64,000 bases of DNA from Hoeflea_A sp965228435. GTDB lineage: Bacteria; Pseudomonadota; Alphaproteobacteria; Rhizobiales; Rhizobiaceae. The stretch covers positions 4,402,001 to 4,466,000 of the forward strand of contig OZ245818.1 in the NCBI GenBank assembly GCA_965228435.1. The letters are read 5' to 3'. The notes below the pieces were generated by a model. The model was not told the origin of the DNA, ran no database searches, and worked only from the letters and a program-made list of their open reading frames with translations. Below are positions 8,921 through 16,603 of this stretch, in pieces; position 1 is the first letter of the stretch; each line of letters opens with the position of its first letter. Position numbers and translations under genes: made by a program.

Positions 8921-9832
8921 ATGGATACATTTGAGTTTTCGATGTATAGATGTGTCGTTGCCGACATGGTCTCCCGGGCCGATCCGATTATCCCCGAGTT
9001 GAAAGAAAACGGCGTCAACACCGTCTTCAGATATTATGCCCCGTGCTATCAACCTGGTCTGCCGGAGAAAAGATTGTCGCTGGCGGAGAGAAACGCATTG
9101 TTCGAGTGCGGAATTGCGCTGGGCGTGGTCTTTCAGCTCGACAACGACAAGCTATCCAGCATGACATCTGCCAAGGGGCGCGACGACGCCCGCTTCTCTC
9201 TGGATTTTGGACAGGCTGTCATACGGCAGCCTGCTGGCTCGGCGATCTATTTCGAAGTCAGCGGTGATTGGTCAGGTTCCGATGATCTGGCGGCGGTCGG
9301 CGACTATTTTGGTGCGATCAAGACCGAGTTCGAGGCGGCGGGGTCACCGTACAGGATAGGCGTCTATGGATCGGGCACCATTTGCGACTTTCTCCGACGC
9401 CAGGAGCTGGCCGAATTGTTCTGGTTGCCGCTGTCCAAAAACTGGTCGGGAACGCGAGAGTTCTTCAACTCCGGTGCCTGGACCGTCTGTCGCAATCATC
9501 ATGGATTGAAAGTCGGCGGCCGATATACCGACACCAACGTCATCAATCCGGCGTCGCCTGGAATCGGAAGCTTTGACGGTGAGGGCGTGGTGATGGATGT
9601 CGGTCAGGACAGGAGCGTGTTCGAGACGCGAGCCTTCGTCGGCCAGAAAACAGTCGATTTGTTCAACGCGCCGAGCACGGGTGCCGAGGTTGTCGGTCGG
9701 CTCAAACAGGGACAAAACGTCCACATAATCGAAACGATCGACAGCTGGGCGAATGTCGACGTCAACGAGGATGGTCGACCAGAAGGCTATTGCTCCAGCG
9801 ACCATCTGATGGGTTTCGACCGCATGCCCTGA
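8921..9832 (+). CDS. DUF1906 (Rv2525c-like glycoside-hydrolase-like) protein with C-terminal SH3b domain
   Basis: About 303 residues. The N-terminal 200 residues look like the DUF1906/Rv2525c TIM-barrel family (VNTVFRYYAP near the start, a GVVFQ strand, AIYFEVSGDWS, IGVYGSG, LFWLPLSKNW), a fold related to GH25 lysozymes. The last 65 residues (LFNAPSTGAEVVGRLKQGQN, then a WANVDV strand) fit a bacterial SH3 domain, which often binds cell wall. I see no signal peptide or membrane anchor. The ATG at 8921 follows no clear ribosome site, and a second ATG at 8942 is possible. It stands alone between the acyltransferase and the convergent reductase gene. Confidence 0.7.
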   Translation: MDTFEFSMYRCVVADMVSRADPIIPELKENGVNTVFRYYAPCYQPGLPEKRLSLAERNALFECGIALGVVFQLDNDKLSSMTSAKGRDDARFSLDFGQAVIRQPAGSAIYFEVSGDWSGSDDLAAVGDYFGAIKTEFEAAGSPYRIGVYGSGTICDFLRRQELAELFWLPLSKNWSGTREFFNSGAWTVCRNHHGLKVGGRYTDTNVINPASPGIGSFDGEGVVMDVGQDRSVFETRAFVGQKTVDLFNAPSTGAEVVGRLKQGQNVHIIETIDSWANVDVNEDGRPEGYCSSDHLMGFDRMP

Positions 9833-9851
9833 AGGTGTGTTGGAGCTACTC

Positions 9852-10643
9852 TCATTCGCACTGCTCTTTCTTTTGCAGTGCCTCCAAGTGCCGCTTCATT
9901 GTCGACAAGCCTGTTGGATAGGATTTGAACCAGCCCTCGGCAGTCAGGTGATTGAGACATGCCTCGTTGATGCCGCCGGCGGTCGAATACTCTGTTGGGA
10001 GCTTCGCCAGATCCTTCGCGGGAGTGTTTAGCCCGATGTCGCCAAGCGCGGAATACATGGACATCAGGTAGTCGCGCGCCATCTGAACTGTAACACCTTC
10101 ATCCTCCATCCAGCCGATGCCGGCGTTGGCCATTTCGAAGAAGCTTGCCATTAAGCCACCGGCATAGCCCAGGGTCATGACCTGTCGATGATTTTCCGGT
10201 ACAATGACGGTGCCCAATCCCTCAAACAAGGTCTCGATGTCCGGTGACGACGGGAACACGACAATGGGTCCTTTCCGCGTTGCGATCGGCGGGAGTGGCG
10301 TGACCCGGATCACTCGTGATGCTGGTGCGACATGCATAGCGATAGAGTCGTTGTCGGCACCTGCAACGAAGCTGACGACGGTTTGGTCAGCGTAAAATCT
10401 CAGCCCGGACAAAACCTCGGTTAAATTCTGCGGTCGCAAGCCGATGAACACGATTTCTGTATCATCGATCACCTGTTGATTTGTTGCGGTACGTTCGACT
10501 GACGAAAACCGATCAGCCAGCGAACGGGAAGTGCTGTCAGATCGCGGTGATACCTTTATCTGCACCGCGTCACCGTGCAGACTTAACAATCCCTCGATGA
10601 CTGCGCTCGACAATGTGCCAGTTCCAACGAAACCAAGTCGCAT
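9852..10643 (-). CDS. Pyrroline-5-carboxylate reductase-like NAD(P)-dependent enzyme
   Basis: 263 residues. The N-terminus is a dinucleotide fold (MRLGFVGTGTLSSAVIEGLL) followed by VFIGLRPQN and the VVSFVAGAD strand, as in ProC-family P5C reductases, which interconvert cyclic imines and proline-type ring amines. The dimerisation half is recognisable (GLMASFFEMANAGIGWMEDEG and GGINEACLNHL), but the sequence is diverged from housekeeping ProC, so a different imine substrate is likely. It is divergent from the GMC oxidoreductase, and the spacer holds a paired GntR-type operator, so it is probably part of the same catabolic regulon. The function as a ring-imine reductase is inferred. Confidence 0.82.
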   Translation of the reverse strand: MRLGFVGTGTLSSAVIEGLLSLHGDAVQIKVSPRSDSTSRSLADRFSSVERTATNQQVIDDTEIVFIGLRPQNLTEVLSGLRFYADQTVVSFVAGADNDSIAMHVAPASRVIRVTPLPPIATRKGPIVVFPSSPDIETLFEGLGTVIVPENHRQVMTLGYAGGLMASFFEMANAGIGWMEDEGVTVQMARDYLMSMYSALGDIGLNTPAKDLAKLPTEYSTAGGINEACLNHLTAEGWFKSYPTGLSTMKRHLEALQKKEQCE

Positions 10644-10676
10644 AAGTTCTCAAGCCTCTTGCATCCTTGGTGAAGG

Positions 10677-10708
10677 ATTATATACAAAATAGACGTAACG
10701 TATACAAT
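10677..10708. promoter_or_regulatory. Paired GntR-type operator A
   Basis: Two near-palindromic 12-mers, ATTATATACAAA (10677-10688) and AACGTATACAAT (10697-10708), lie 20 bp apart, each matching ATTGTATACAAT at 10 of 12 positions. They sit between the divergent starts of the reductase-like gene (10643) and the GMC oxidoreductase (10722). The same pair recurs at three other promoters in the block. Binding by the GntR protein at 13948 is inferred. Confidence 0.65.
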
Positions 10709-10721
10709 CTGAGAGTAATTT

Positions 10722-12329
10722 ATGCAGGACGGGATGGAATTCGACTACATTGTAGTGGGTGGCGGATCCGCCGGTTGTGCTCTGGCAGCGCGTTTGTCCG
10801 AGCGACAATCGCTGAAGATTGCCCTTGTTGAGGCCGGCGGATGGGACACAAATCCCTGGATCCACGTTCCCGTCGGCTACTATCGAACCGCGTTCAATCC
10901 GGATCTCAATTGGGGATATGTCACGGAGCCCGATCCCGGCCTTGGTGGTCGCAGGAATTCCTGGCCAAGAGCAAAGGTGATGGGCGGATGTTCGTCGATC
11001 AATGGTCTCGTTTACATTAGAGGGCAAAGAGAGGATTTTCGCCGTTGGCGGCAGCTCGGTGCGGTGGGCTGGGACTGGGAGGACATGCTCCCATACTTCC
11101 TGCGTATGGAGGATCAGGAACGTGGGGAGACCCGGCTCCATGCGGAAGGCGGGCCACTCGGTGTCGTCGATATTCGCGAATCCGATCCGATCATGAGGGC
11201 TTATGCCGAGGCAGCCCAACAGGCCGGGATCCGCTGGAATAACGACTTTAATGGTGATGAGCAGGAAGGGGTCGGGTATTATCAACTGACCATTCGTGGT
11301 CGATTTCGTTGTTCGGCCGCGACCGCTTATTTGCGGCCGTCACGCCGAAGGCACAACCTGAATATATTTTCGCGAACCCATGTCCGGAAAATTCTGCTGG
11401 ATGGTCGGCGCGCAATTGGTATTGAGGTCGAAGGTCCGGAGGGCAGACGAGATCTGCAAGCGAGCGGCGAGGTGATCCTCTGCTCCGGAGCGATAAACTC
11501 CCCACAACTTCTGGAATTGTCGGGCATCGGCAATCCCGCTGTCTTGAAGTCGGCCGGCATCCAGCCGGTGATCGATCGCTCGGCGGTAGGGGAAAACCTC
11601 CAGGACCATCTTCAGGTCAAGACGGTGTTTCACAGCACGGAAGCCAAAACGATCAACGACACCATGCGCAATCCGCTCAAGTTGATGAGGCTTGGCGTTG
11701 ATTATCTTCTGCGTGGTCGTGGCCTGCTTACCGTCGGTGCGGCGCAGATCGGCATATTCGCGCGCGTTCTTCCACAGTCACAGACGCCGGATGTTCAGTT
11801 CCACGTCATGCCCGGATCATCGACAGATCCGAGTCAGGGCATGGATGCTGGTTCCGCGTTTACCGCGACGGTTTGCCAACTGCGGCCGGAAAGCCGCGGT
11901 CACCTGCATATTGCTTCCCCCGATCCGGCAGAGCACCCCTCCATCTTTGCCAACTATCTTGCGACCGACCTGGACCGTCGTACCGTCATCGAGGGATTGA
12001 AACTGTCCCGCAGGATCGTCAGACAACCGGCTCTCGGCCGCTACTATGGCGGAGAGAAATACCCAGGTCCTGATGCGGATAGCGATGATGATCTGCTCGC
12101 CTGGGCGCGAGAGGTTGGCACTACGATATACCACCCTTCGGGTACTTGCAGAATGGGAAGCGACGCCGCGGCCGTTGTTGATCCAGATCTCAAAGTGCGC
12201 GGGATCGATCGTCTCAGAGTCGCTGATGCTTCGATCATGCCAACATTGATATCCGGCAATACGAACGCGCTTTGCATGGCAATGGGCGAGAAGCTGGGAG
12301 ATCAATTGAAGAGGGAGCTGATTCAGTGA
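10722..12329 (+). CDS. GMC-family FAD oxidoreductase (choline dehydrogenase-like)
   Basis: A 535-residue flavoprotein that would oxidise an alcohol group to an aldehyde or ketone. Motifs: FAD-binding VVGGGSAGCALAARLSE near the N-terminus, the GMC signature around GGCSSINGLVYIRG, ILCSGAINSPQLLELSGIG (second GMC signature) and C-terminal HPSGTCRMG plus NTNALCMAMGEKLGD, where the active-site His/Asn pair lies. The length is standard for the BetA-like group. ATG at 10722 is used; an ATG at 10734 with AGGA upstream is an alternative. It is followed by the amidase in overlapping GTGA, so this is the first gene of a GMC-amidase-GntR operon. The substrate is unknown. Confidence 0.9.
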   Translation: MQDGMEFDYIVVGGGSAGCALAARLSERQSLKIALVEAGGWDTNPWIHVPVGYYRTAFNPDLNWGYVTEPDPGLGGRRNSWPRAKVMGGCSSINGLVYIRGQREDFRRWRQLGAVGWDWEDMLPYFLRMEDQERGETRLHAEGGPLGVVDIRESDPIMRAYAEAAQQAGIRWNNDFNGDEQEGVGYYQLTIRGRFRCSAATAYLRPSRRRHNLNIFSRTHVRKILLDGRRAIGIEVEGPEGRRDLQASGEVILCSGAINSPQLLELSGIGNPAVLKSAGIQPVIDRSAVGENLQDHLQVKTVFHSTEAKTINDTMRNPLKLMRLGVDYLLRGRGLLTVGAAQIGIFARVLPQSQTPDVQFHVMPGSSTDPSQGMDAGSAFTATVCQLRPESRGHLHIASPDPAEHPSIFANYLATDLDRRTVIEGLKLSRRIVRQPALGRYYGGEKYPGPDADSDDDLLAWAREVGTTIYHPSGTCRMGSDAAAVVDPDLKVRGIDRLRVADASIMPTLISGNTNALCMAMGEKLGDQLKRELIQ

Positions 12330-13915
12330 ACGGCGATTTCGATGCAGACTGTCGTGCCGCGGGCATAAGGATTGATGAGCAGGACCGAGATTTCGTCTTC
12401 GCGCTTTGGCAAGAAAACCGCCAACGCAGGCTGGCCTTGCGTGACGCGCAGTTTGCACCCGAAGAACCGGTATTTTCCCTCGCATCTCAACCTGTCCAGT
12501 CAAACGCAGACCGATTTGCACCACCGGCGGAAACGCAGGAAGTCCTTCATTACAAGCCGGCTGCTGAACTCGCCGGAATGCTCAGACGCAGGGAGATCAG
12601 CGCGCGGGAAATCGCGGAGGCGATCCTGCAGAGGATTGAGACCCATGATCCGATCCTCAAAGCGTTTGAACGGATCGATGGACAGCGCGCGCTCCAAGCC
12701 GCTGATGCAGCGGATGTGGCCTTCTCTCGGGGCGACGATCTTGGCCCATTGCAGGGCATTCCGGTGGCCTGCAAGGCGTTCGTAGCTGCCCAAGGCCTTC
12801 CGCACACGGCGGGTTCGCTAAGCCGTTCCGATATCCTTGCCGCGGACGATGCAGAATTGCTCGCCAATCTCCGTGACGCAGGCGCAGTCTATTTCGGCCA
12901 GCTCAATACTCACGAGTTCGGCGCTGGGGCCGCAACAAAGGATGGGCCTCGGGCAACCGGGAGGAATCCCTGGAACATTGACCGTATTCCCGGCGGCTCC
13001 AGCTCAGGGTCCGCCGTCGCGGTTGCTTCCGGAATGCTACCGGGAGCAGTCGGAACCGACAGCGCTGGATCGATCCGAATGCCAGCGGGCAACTGCAATA
13101 TCGTCGGTCTGAAGCCGACCTTTGGTCTTGTGTCGTCGGACGGAGTGTTCCCCTATTCCTGGTCGCTTGATACTGCCGGGATTCTGAGCCGAACTGTGGT
13201 CGATGCTGGCCTTTACCTGGAAGGAATGATCGGGAAAGAAGCCCTGGGCCGATACTCTTCGACGCTGGACAAAGGCCTGCGCGGTCGCGTTTTGGGTGTG
13301 CCGCGAAGCTACTTCTGGGATCGGGCTGATATCCGCGACGATGTGCGTGTGGCCTGCGAGAAGGTGTTGGAAGTCCTTCAACGTGCTGGCGCAATCCTTC
13401 GAGAGATAGAGGTTGAGGGGGTCGAGTGGAACGATGCGATTTACACGACACTACTAGCTGAGGTCTGGTCGGTGCATCGGGATGCGATCAATTCGAGACC
13501 TGAATTGTACAACGATTGGTTCAGGCAGAACACCATCGCCGGGGGCATCGCCACGGCGCATGATGTTGTTACCGCGCATCGAATGAGAGGGCGCTTGGCC
13601 AAAGAATTCGCCAGGGTGTTCAAAGAGGTCGAAGCGCTTGTGCTTCCGGGGCAAGCCGTGCCGGCCACGCCCTTTGCTACGAGCTTTACCACTGCGCTAA
13701 CGCAGCCACGCAGTCAGTTCATGCGGCCGTTCAATGTAACCGGCCTGCCGGCAATCGCCGTGCCTTGCGGCTTCAGCGAAGACGGATTGCCGGTTGCCAT
13801 AAATTTCGCCGGTCCGGTCTACGGCGATTCCGACCTGCTCTCGATCGCTCGTGGATATGAGAGAGAGACTGAATACTGGCGCCAGCACCCGGATGAATCG
13901 AAATGGATCGCGTGA
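12326..13915 (+). CDS. Amidase signature family hydrolase
   Basis: About 529 residues. The amidase-signature Ser-cisSer-Lys triad is in place: lysine in GIPVACKAFV (about 150), the serine-rich loop GGSSSGSAVA (about 223-232) and nucleophile serine in GTDSAGSIR (about 249). These enzymes cleave carboxamides to acid plus amine or ammonia. I choose the GTG at 12326, which overlaps the GMC stop codon (GTGA) and has GGGAG nine bases upstream. The N-terminal 75 residues are an extra helical segment before the usual start of the fold, seen in several AtzF/allophanate-hydrolase-like amidases. Its role in the catabolic block is probably release of an amine or acid from an amide substrate (inferred). 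Confidence 0.9.
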   Translation: MNGDFDADCRAAGIRIDEQDRDFVFALWQENRQRRLALRDAQFAPEEPVFSLASQPVQSNADRFAPPAETQEVLHYKPAAELAGMLRRREISAREIAEAILQRIETHDPILKAFERIDGQRALQAADAADVAFSRGDDLGPLQGIPVACKAFVAAQGLPHTAGSLSRSDILAADDAELLANLRDAGAVYFGQLNTHEFGAGAATKDGPRATGRNPWNIDRIPGGSSSGSAVAVASGMLPGAVGTDSAGSIRMPAGNCNIVGLKPTFGLVSSDGVFPYSWSLDTAGILSRTVVDAGLYLEGMIGKEALGRYSSTLDKGLRGRVLGVPRSYFWDRADIRDDVRVACEKVLEVLQRAGAILREIEVEGVEWNDAIYTTLLAEVWSVHRDAINSRPELYNDWFRQNTIAGGIATAHDVVTAHRMRGRLAKEFARVFKEVEALVLPGQAVPATPFATSFTTALTQPRSQFMRPFNVTGLPAIAVPCGFSEDGLPVAINFAGPVYGDSDLLSIARGYERETEYWRQHPDESKWIA

Positions 13916-13947
13916 TATGAGGGAATCGGCGCAAGGAGAACAATGAA

Positions 13948-14607
13948 ATGGAAAATGCCGCAAAAGTGGTTTCGGCCGCAGACGAGGTGGCGGATCTGTT
14001 GCGGCGAGAAATAATTGAAGGCCGACTGCAACCGGGATCAGCACTTAGGCAGGATGAATTGGCGGCTCGGTTTGGCAAGAGCCGCATTCCGATACGTGAG
14101 GCATTGAGGGCGCTGCAGGCGGAAGGACTTGTCACCTACTCCGTCAACCGCGGCGCGGTTGTCACTGAGGTCTCACCCGAAAAAGTGCTGGAAATGCTGG
14201 AAGTGCGGATCGCATTGGAAACCCATGCGCTGAGATTGGCCATACCGCGAATGATTCCCGAAGAGATCGAGGAAGCGCGCCGCATTCTCAGTGACTACGA
14301 TCAGGCCGGTGCTGCCGAGGAATGGACAGACATGAATGCACGGTTCCATGAGGCACTGTGCGCGCCTTGCGAATGCGATCGACTGATGGAACTGGTTCGC
14401 GAAAATTACATTCATTTCAACCGTTATGCTCGGATATCGGTCTCAGAAATAGCAGGCAAGGAAGTCCCTCAGAAAGAGCATTATCGACTTCTGGAACTGT
14501 GCGAGGAGGGAAATACAGCCGGCGCAGTTAAACAGTTGGAACAGCATATTCGCGGCACTCAGAAGCTTCTGCGCGCGGAGATACGGCGGCGGGCATCAAA
14601 ACGTTGA
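13948..14607 (+). CDS. GntR-family transcriptional regulator (FCD domain)
   Basis: 219 residues. The N-terminal winged helix (about 10-75) shows IIEGRLQPGSALRQDELAARF and SRIPIREALRALQAEGLV, typical GntR. The C-terminal all-helical FCD ligand domain follows, with probable metal/ligand residues in ARFHEALCAPC and the later histidines near EQHIRGTQ. AGGAG lies eight bases before the ATG at 13948. It is the third gene after the oxidoreductase and amidase, and it is the only GntR gene in the block, so it is the natural candidate to bind the four paired ATTG(T/G)AT(A/C)CAAT sites. FCD-GntR proteins commonly recognise TTGTATACAA-like palindromes; the effector here is probably the imported substrate or an intermediate. 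Confidence 0.92.
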   Translation: MENAAKVVSAADEVADLLRREIIEGRLQPGSALRQDELAARFGKSRIPIREALRALQAEGLVTYSVNRGAVVTEVSPEKVLEMLEVRIALETHALRLAIPRMIPEEIEEARRILSDYDQAGAAEEWTDMNARFHEALCAPCECDRLMELVRENYIHFNRYARISVSEIAGKEVPQKEHYRLLELCEEGNTAGAVKQLEQHIRGTQKLLRAEIRRRASKR

Positions 14608-14619
14608 CGCCTTCCAGAA

Positions 14620-14651
14620 AATGGATACAATCTTGAAAAATAGTATCCAAA
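14620..14651. promoter_or_regulatory. Paired GntR-type operator B
   Basis: AATGGATACAAT (14620-14631) and ATAGTATCCAAA (14640-14651) lie 20 bp apart; together they also form the perfect inverted repeat TGGATAC-N14-GTATCCA. The pair sits 16-47 bp ahead of the tautomerase start, so it marks a separate promoter for the long operon from 14667 to 22232. Function is inferred from recurrence at four promoters. Confidence 0.68.
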
Positions 14652-14666
14652 ACTGGGAGAAGCCAT

Positions 14667-14855
14667 ATGCCCATGATCCGAGTGGAGCTGTCCAAAGGGC
14701 GCACTGAGAAGCAGAAACGCGCTTTTGTAGAGGATGTCACCGCGGCGATGGTCAAACACTGCAATTGTCAGCCGGAATCCGTGCACGTCGTCTTCTTTGA
14801 TGTCGATAACTCCGATTGGGCCGTCGCCGGGAAATTCCTGAGTGATCCGAAATGA
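14667..14855 (+). CDS. 4-oxalocrotonate tautomerase-like protein
   Basis: A 62-residue protein of exactly the length of the small tautomerase subunit. After removal of Met, Pro1 is exposed (MPMIRVELSKG), and Pro1 is the catalytic base of this superfamily; a basic residue lies at the usual position 11 region (RTEKQK). These enzymes interconvert keto and enol forms of alpha-keto acids or act as dehalogenase/hydratase. It is the first gene of the operon and overlaps the next gene by ATGA, so a keto-enol step on a product of the neighbouring aminotransferase or oxidoreductases is plausible. Which keto acid is not known. Confidence 0.85.
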   Translation: MPMIRVELSKGRTEKQKRAFVEDVTAAMVKHCNCQPESVHVVFFDVDNSDWAVAGKFLSDPK

Positions 14856-15811
14856 CAGCCCTGGTCGGACAGTTGGCGCGAGAAGGCAAACTCGCACCCG
14901 ACCCAAGAAACGTCGACAACCTGGTCTACCTCAACGGTGACATGATCCACCGCGACAGGGCGGTTGTGCCCGTCTATGACAGCGGGTTCATGCTCGGTGA
15001 CGGCGTGTGGGAGGGAATCCGCCTGCACCACGGTTCGCTGCTCTTTGCCGAAGATCACCTGAAGAGACTGTTTGCGGGTGCCAGGACGATCGGACTTGAG
15101 ATCCCATGGGATGCAGGTCACTTCATTTCGGCAATGCAGGAAACCGCGCGCTGCAATGGCATGTACCACAATGTTCACTTGCGGATGATCCTTTCGAGGG
15201 GCACGAGAATTATCTGTGACCAGGACCCGCGCCTTTGCACCCAAGGCCCGACGCTGGTGATCATCCCGGAATACAAGGATGAAAAGTCAGATGATGAGAT
15301 CAAGCCGCTGAAAGTGATATCGGTTCATCAGCGACGCGGTTTGCCCGATACCCAGGATCCCAAGCTGAACTCCCTGTCAAAGCTGAATTGCATCCTGGCC
15401 ATGCTTCCGGCCATGCAGGCCGATGCCGACGAGGCGTTGATGATGGACGTCCAAGGCTTCGTCAATACCTGCAACTCGGTGAACTTCTTCATCGTGCGCA
15501 GCGACGAGGTTTGGACCTCCACAGGTGACTACTGCATGAATGGCATCACACGGGCGAAGACAATCGAAGCCTGCCACCGGTTGGGAATAACCTGCCGGCA
15601 GAAGAACTTCTCGCTTTTCGATACCTATTCTGCTGATGCGGCGTTTACGACCGGGACGACCGGCGCGCAGGTGCCGGTGGGCGAAATCGATGGGCGGCGC
15701 ATCGGCGACGGGCGAATGCATCCCGTGATTGCGCAACTTCGCGCGGAATATAAAACCATGTGTTCCGAATACCGCGAACAGAACCGCTTCATCGATCCGC
15801 AAGGGGGATGA
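14852..15811 (+). CDS. PLP-dependent class IV aminotransferase-like protein
   Basis: 319 residues of the BCAT / D-amino-acid transaminase fold. The N-terminus shows YLNGDMIHRDRAVVPVYD and GFMLGDGVWEGIR; the Schiff-base lysine is K177 in NSLSKLNC; the phosphate-binding TTGTTGAQVPV lies near the C-terminus. The glutamate that normally contacts the PLP pyridine nitrogen (SEGAGENLF in E. coli IlvE) aligns with T206 in VNTCNSVNFF, so that contact is replaced. This may mean an altered reaction (lyase or slow transaminase) or a specific subfamily. The gene overlaps the tautomerase by ATGA and precedes the ABC ATPase gene by 4 bp, so it is in the same operon. Confidence 0.87.
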   Translation: MTALVGQLAREGKLAPDPRNVDNLVYLNGDMIHRDRAVVPVYDSGFMLGDGVWEGIRLHHGSLLFAEDHLKRLFAGARTIGLEIPWDAGHFISAMQETARCNGMYHNVHLRMILSRGTRIICDQDPRLCTQGPTLVIIPEYKDEKSDDEIKPLKVISVHQRRGLPDTQDPKLNSLSKLNCILAMLPAMQADADEALMMDVQGFVNTCNSVNFFIVRSDEVWTSTGDYCMNGITRAKTIEACHRLGITCRQKNFSLFDTYSADAAFTTGTTGAQVPVGEIDGRRIGDGRMHPVIAQLRAEYKTMCSEYREQNRFIDPQGG

Positions 15812-15815
15812 TCGA

Positions 15816-16586
15816 ATGAGCCAGGAGATTCTTTCGATTACCGGCCTGCACAAATCGTTCGGGTCGCTTGAGGTATTGAAGGGCGTCGACCTCAGCGTGC
15901 ATCAGGGCGAGCGCATCGCAATTCTGGGATCGTCGGGCTCCGGCAAATCAACGTTTCTGCGCTGCATCAACCATATGGAGGAGCCGACCGCCGGGCGCAT
16001 GATCTACCGCGATACGGAAATCGGTCGCGAAGTTCAGGGCGAGATGTCCTATACAAACGCGGAACTGATCAGACTTCGCGCGAAGGTCGGCATGGTCTTC
16101 CAGCAGTTCAACCTCTTTCCCCACATGACCGTGGCGGAGAATGTCATGGAAGGTCCTTTCACGGTTCTTGGCGCGAAGAAGTCGGAGGCGCGCGCCCGGG
16201 CTGAAGACTTTCTCAACAGAGTGGGACTGGGTGACAAGGCTGACGTCTTCCCCTCACGACTGTCGGGAGGGCAGCAACAACGCGTCGCCATTGCCAGGGC
16301 GCTGGCGATGCAGCCAGACATCCTCCTTTTCGACGAACCGACATCGGCGCTTGATCCGGAGATCGTCGGCGAAGTTCTGCATGTAATCAAACAGCTTGGA
16401 GAAGAAGGCCTGACTATGCTGCTTGTAACGCATGAAATCGGCTTCGCTTATCATTTCGCAACCAAAATTCTCTTCCTGCACAACGGCATCATCTACGAAC
16501 AAGGCACGCCGGATGAAGTCCTGAAAAATCCGCAAAAACCCAGGACACGTGAGTTTCTTGCGCGGTTCAGCGAGTTTAACTTCTAG
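15816..16586 (+). CDS. Polar amino acid ABC transporter ATP-binding protein
   Basis: 256 residues of the GlnQ/HisP group. Walker A GSSGSGKST, the Q-loop VFQQFNLFPH, signature LSGGQQQR, Walker B ILLFDEPTSALDPE and switch histidine VTHE are all present. It has the extra loop of about ten residues after the first strand block (DTEIGREVQGEMS) that appears in some of these ATPases. The start at 15816 has AAGGGGG eight bases upstream; a longer frame from 15729 would overlap the aminotransferase. It is separated by about 7 kb from the substrate-binding protein and permeases (23750-26037), for which it is the only matching ATPase in the window. Confidence 0.92.
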   Translation: MSQEILSITGLHKSFGSLEVLKGVDLSVHQGERIAILGSSGSGKSTFLRCINHMEEPTAGRMIYRDTEIGREVQGEMSYTNAELIRLRAKVGMVFQQFNLFPHMTVAENVMEGPFTVLGAKKSEARARAEDFLNRVGLGDKADVFPSRLSGGQQQRVAIARALAMQPDILLFDEPTSALDPEIVGEVLHVIKQLGEEGLTMLLVTHEIGFAYHFATKILFLHNGIIYEQGTPDEVLKNPQKPRTREFLARFSEFNF

Positions 16587-16603
16587 GGATTTGACAGCGG
16601 GCT

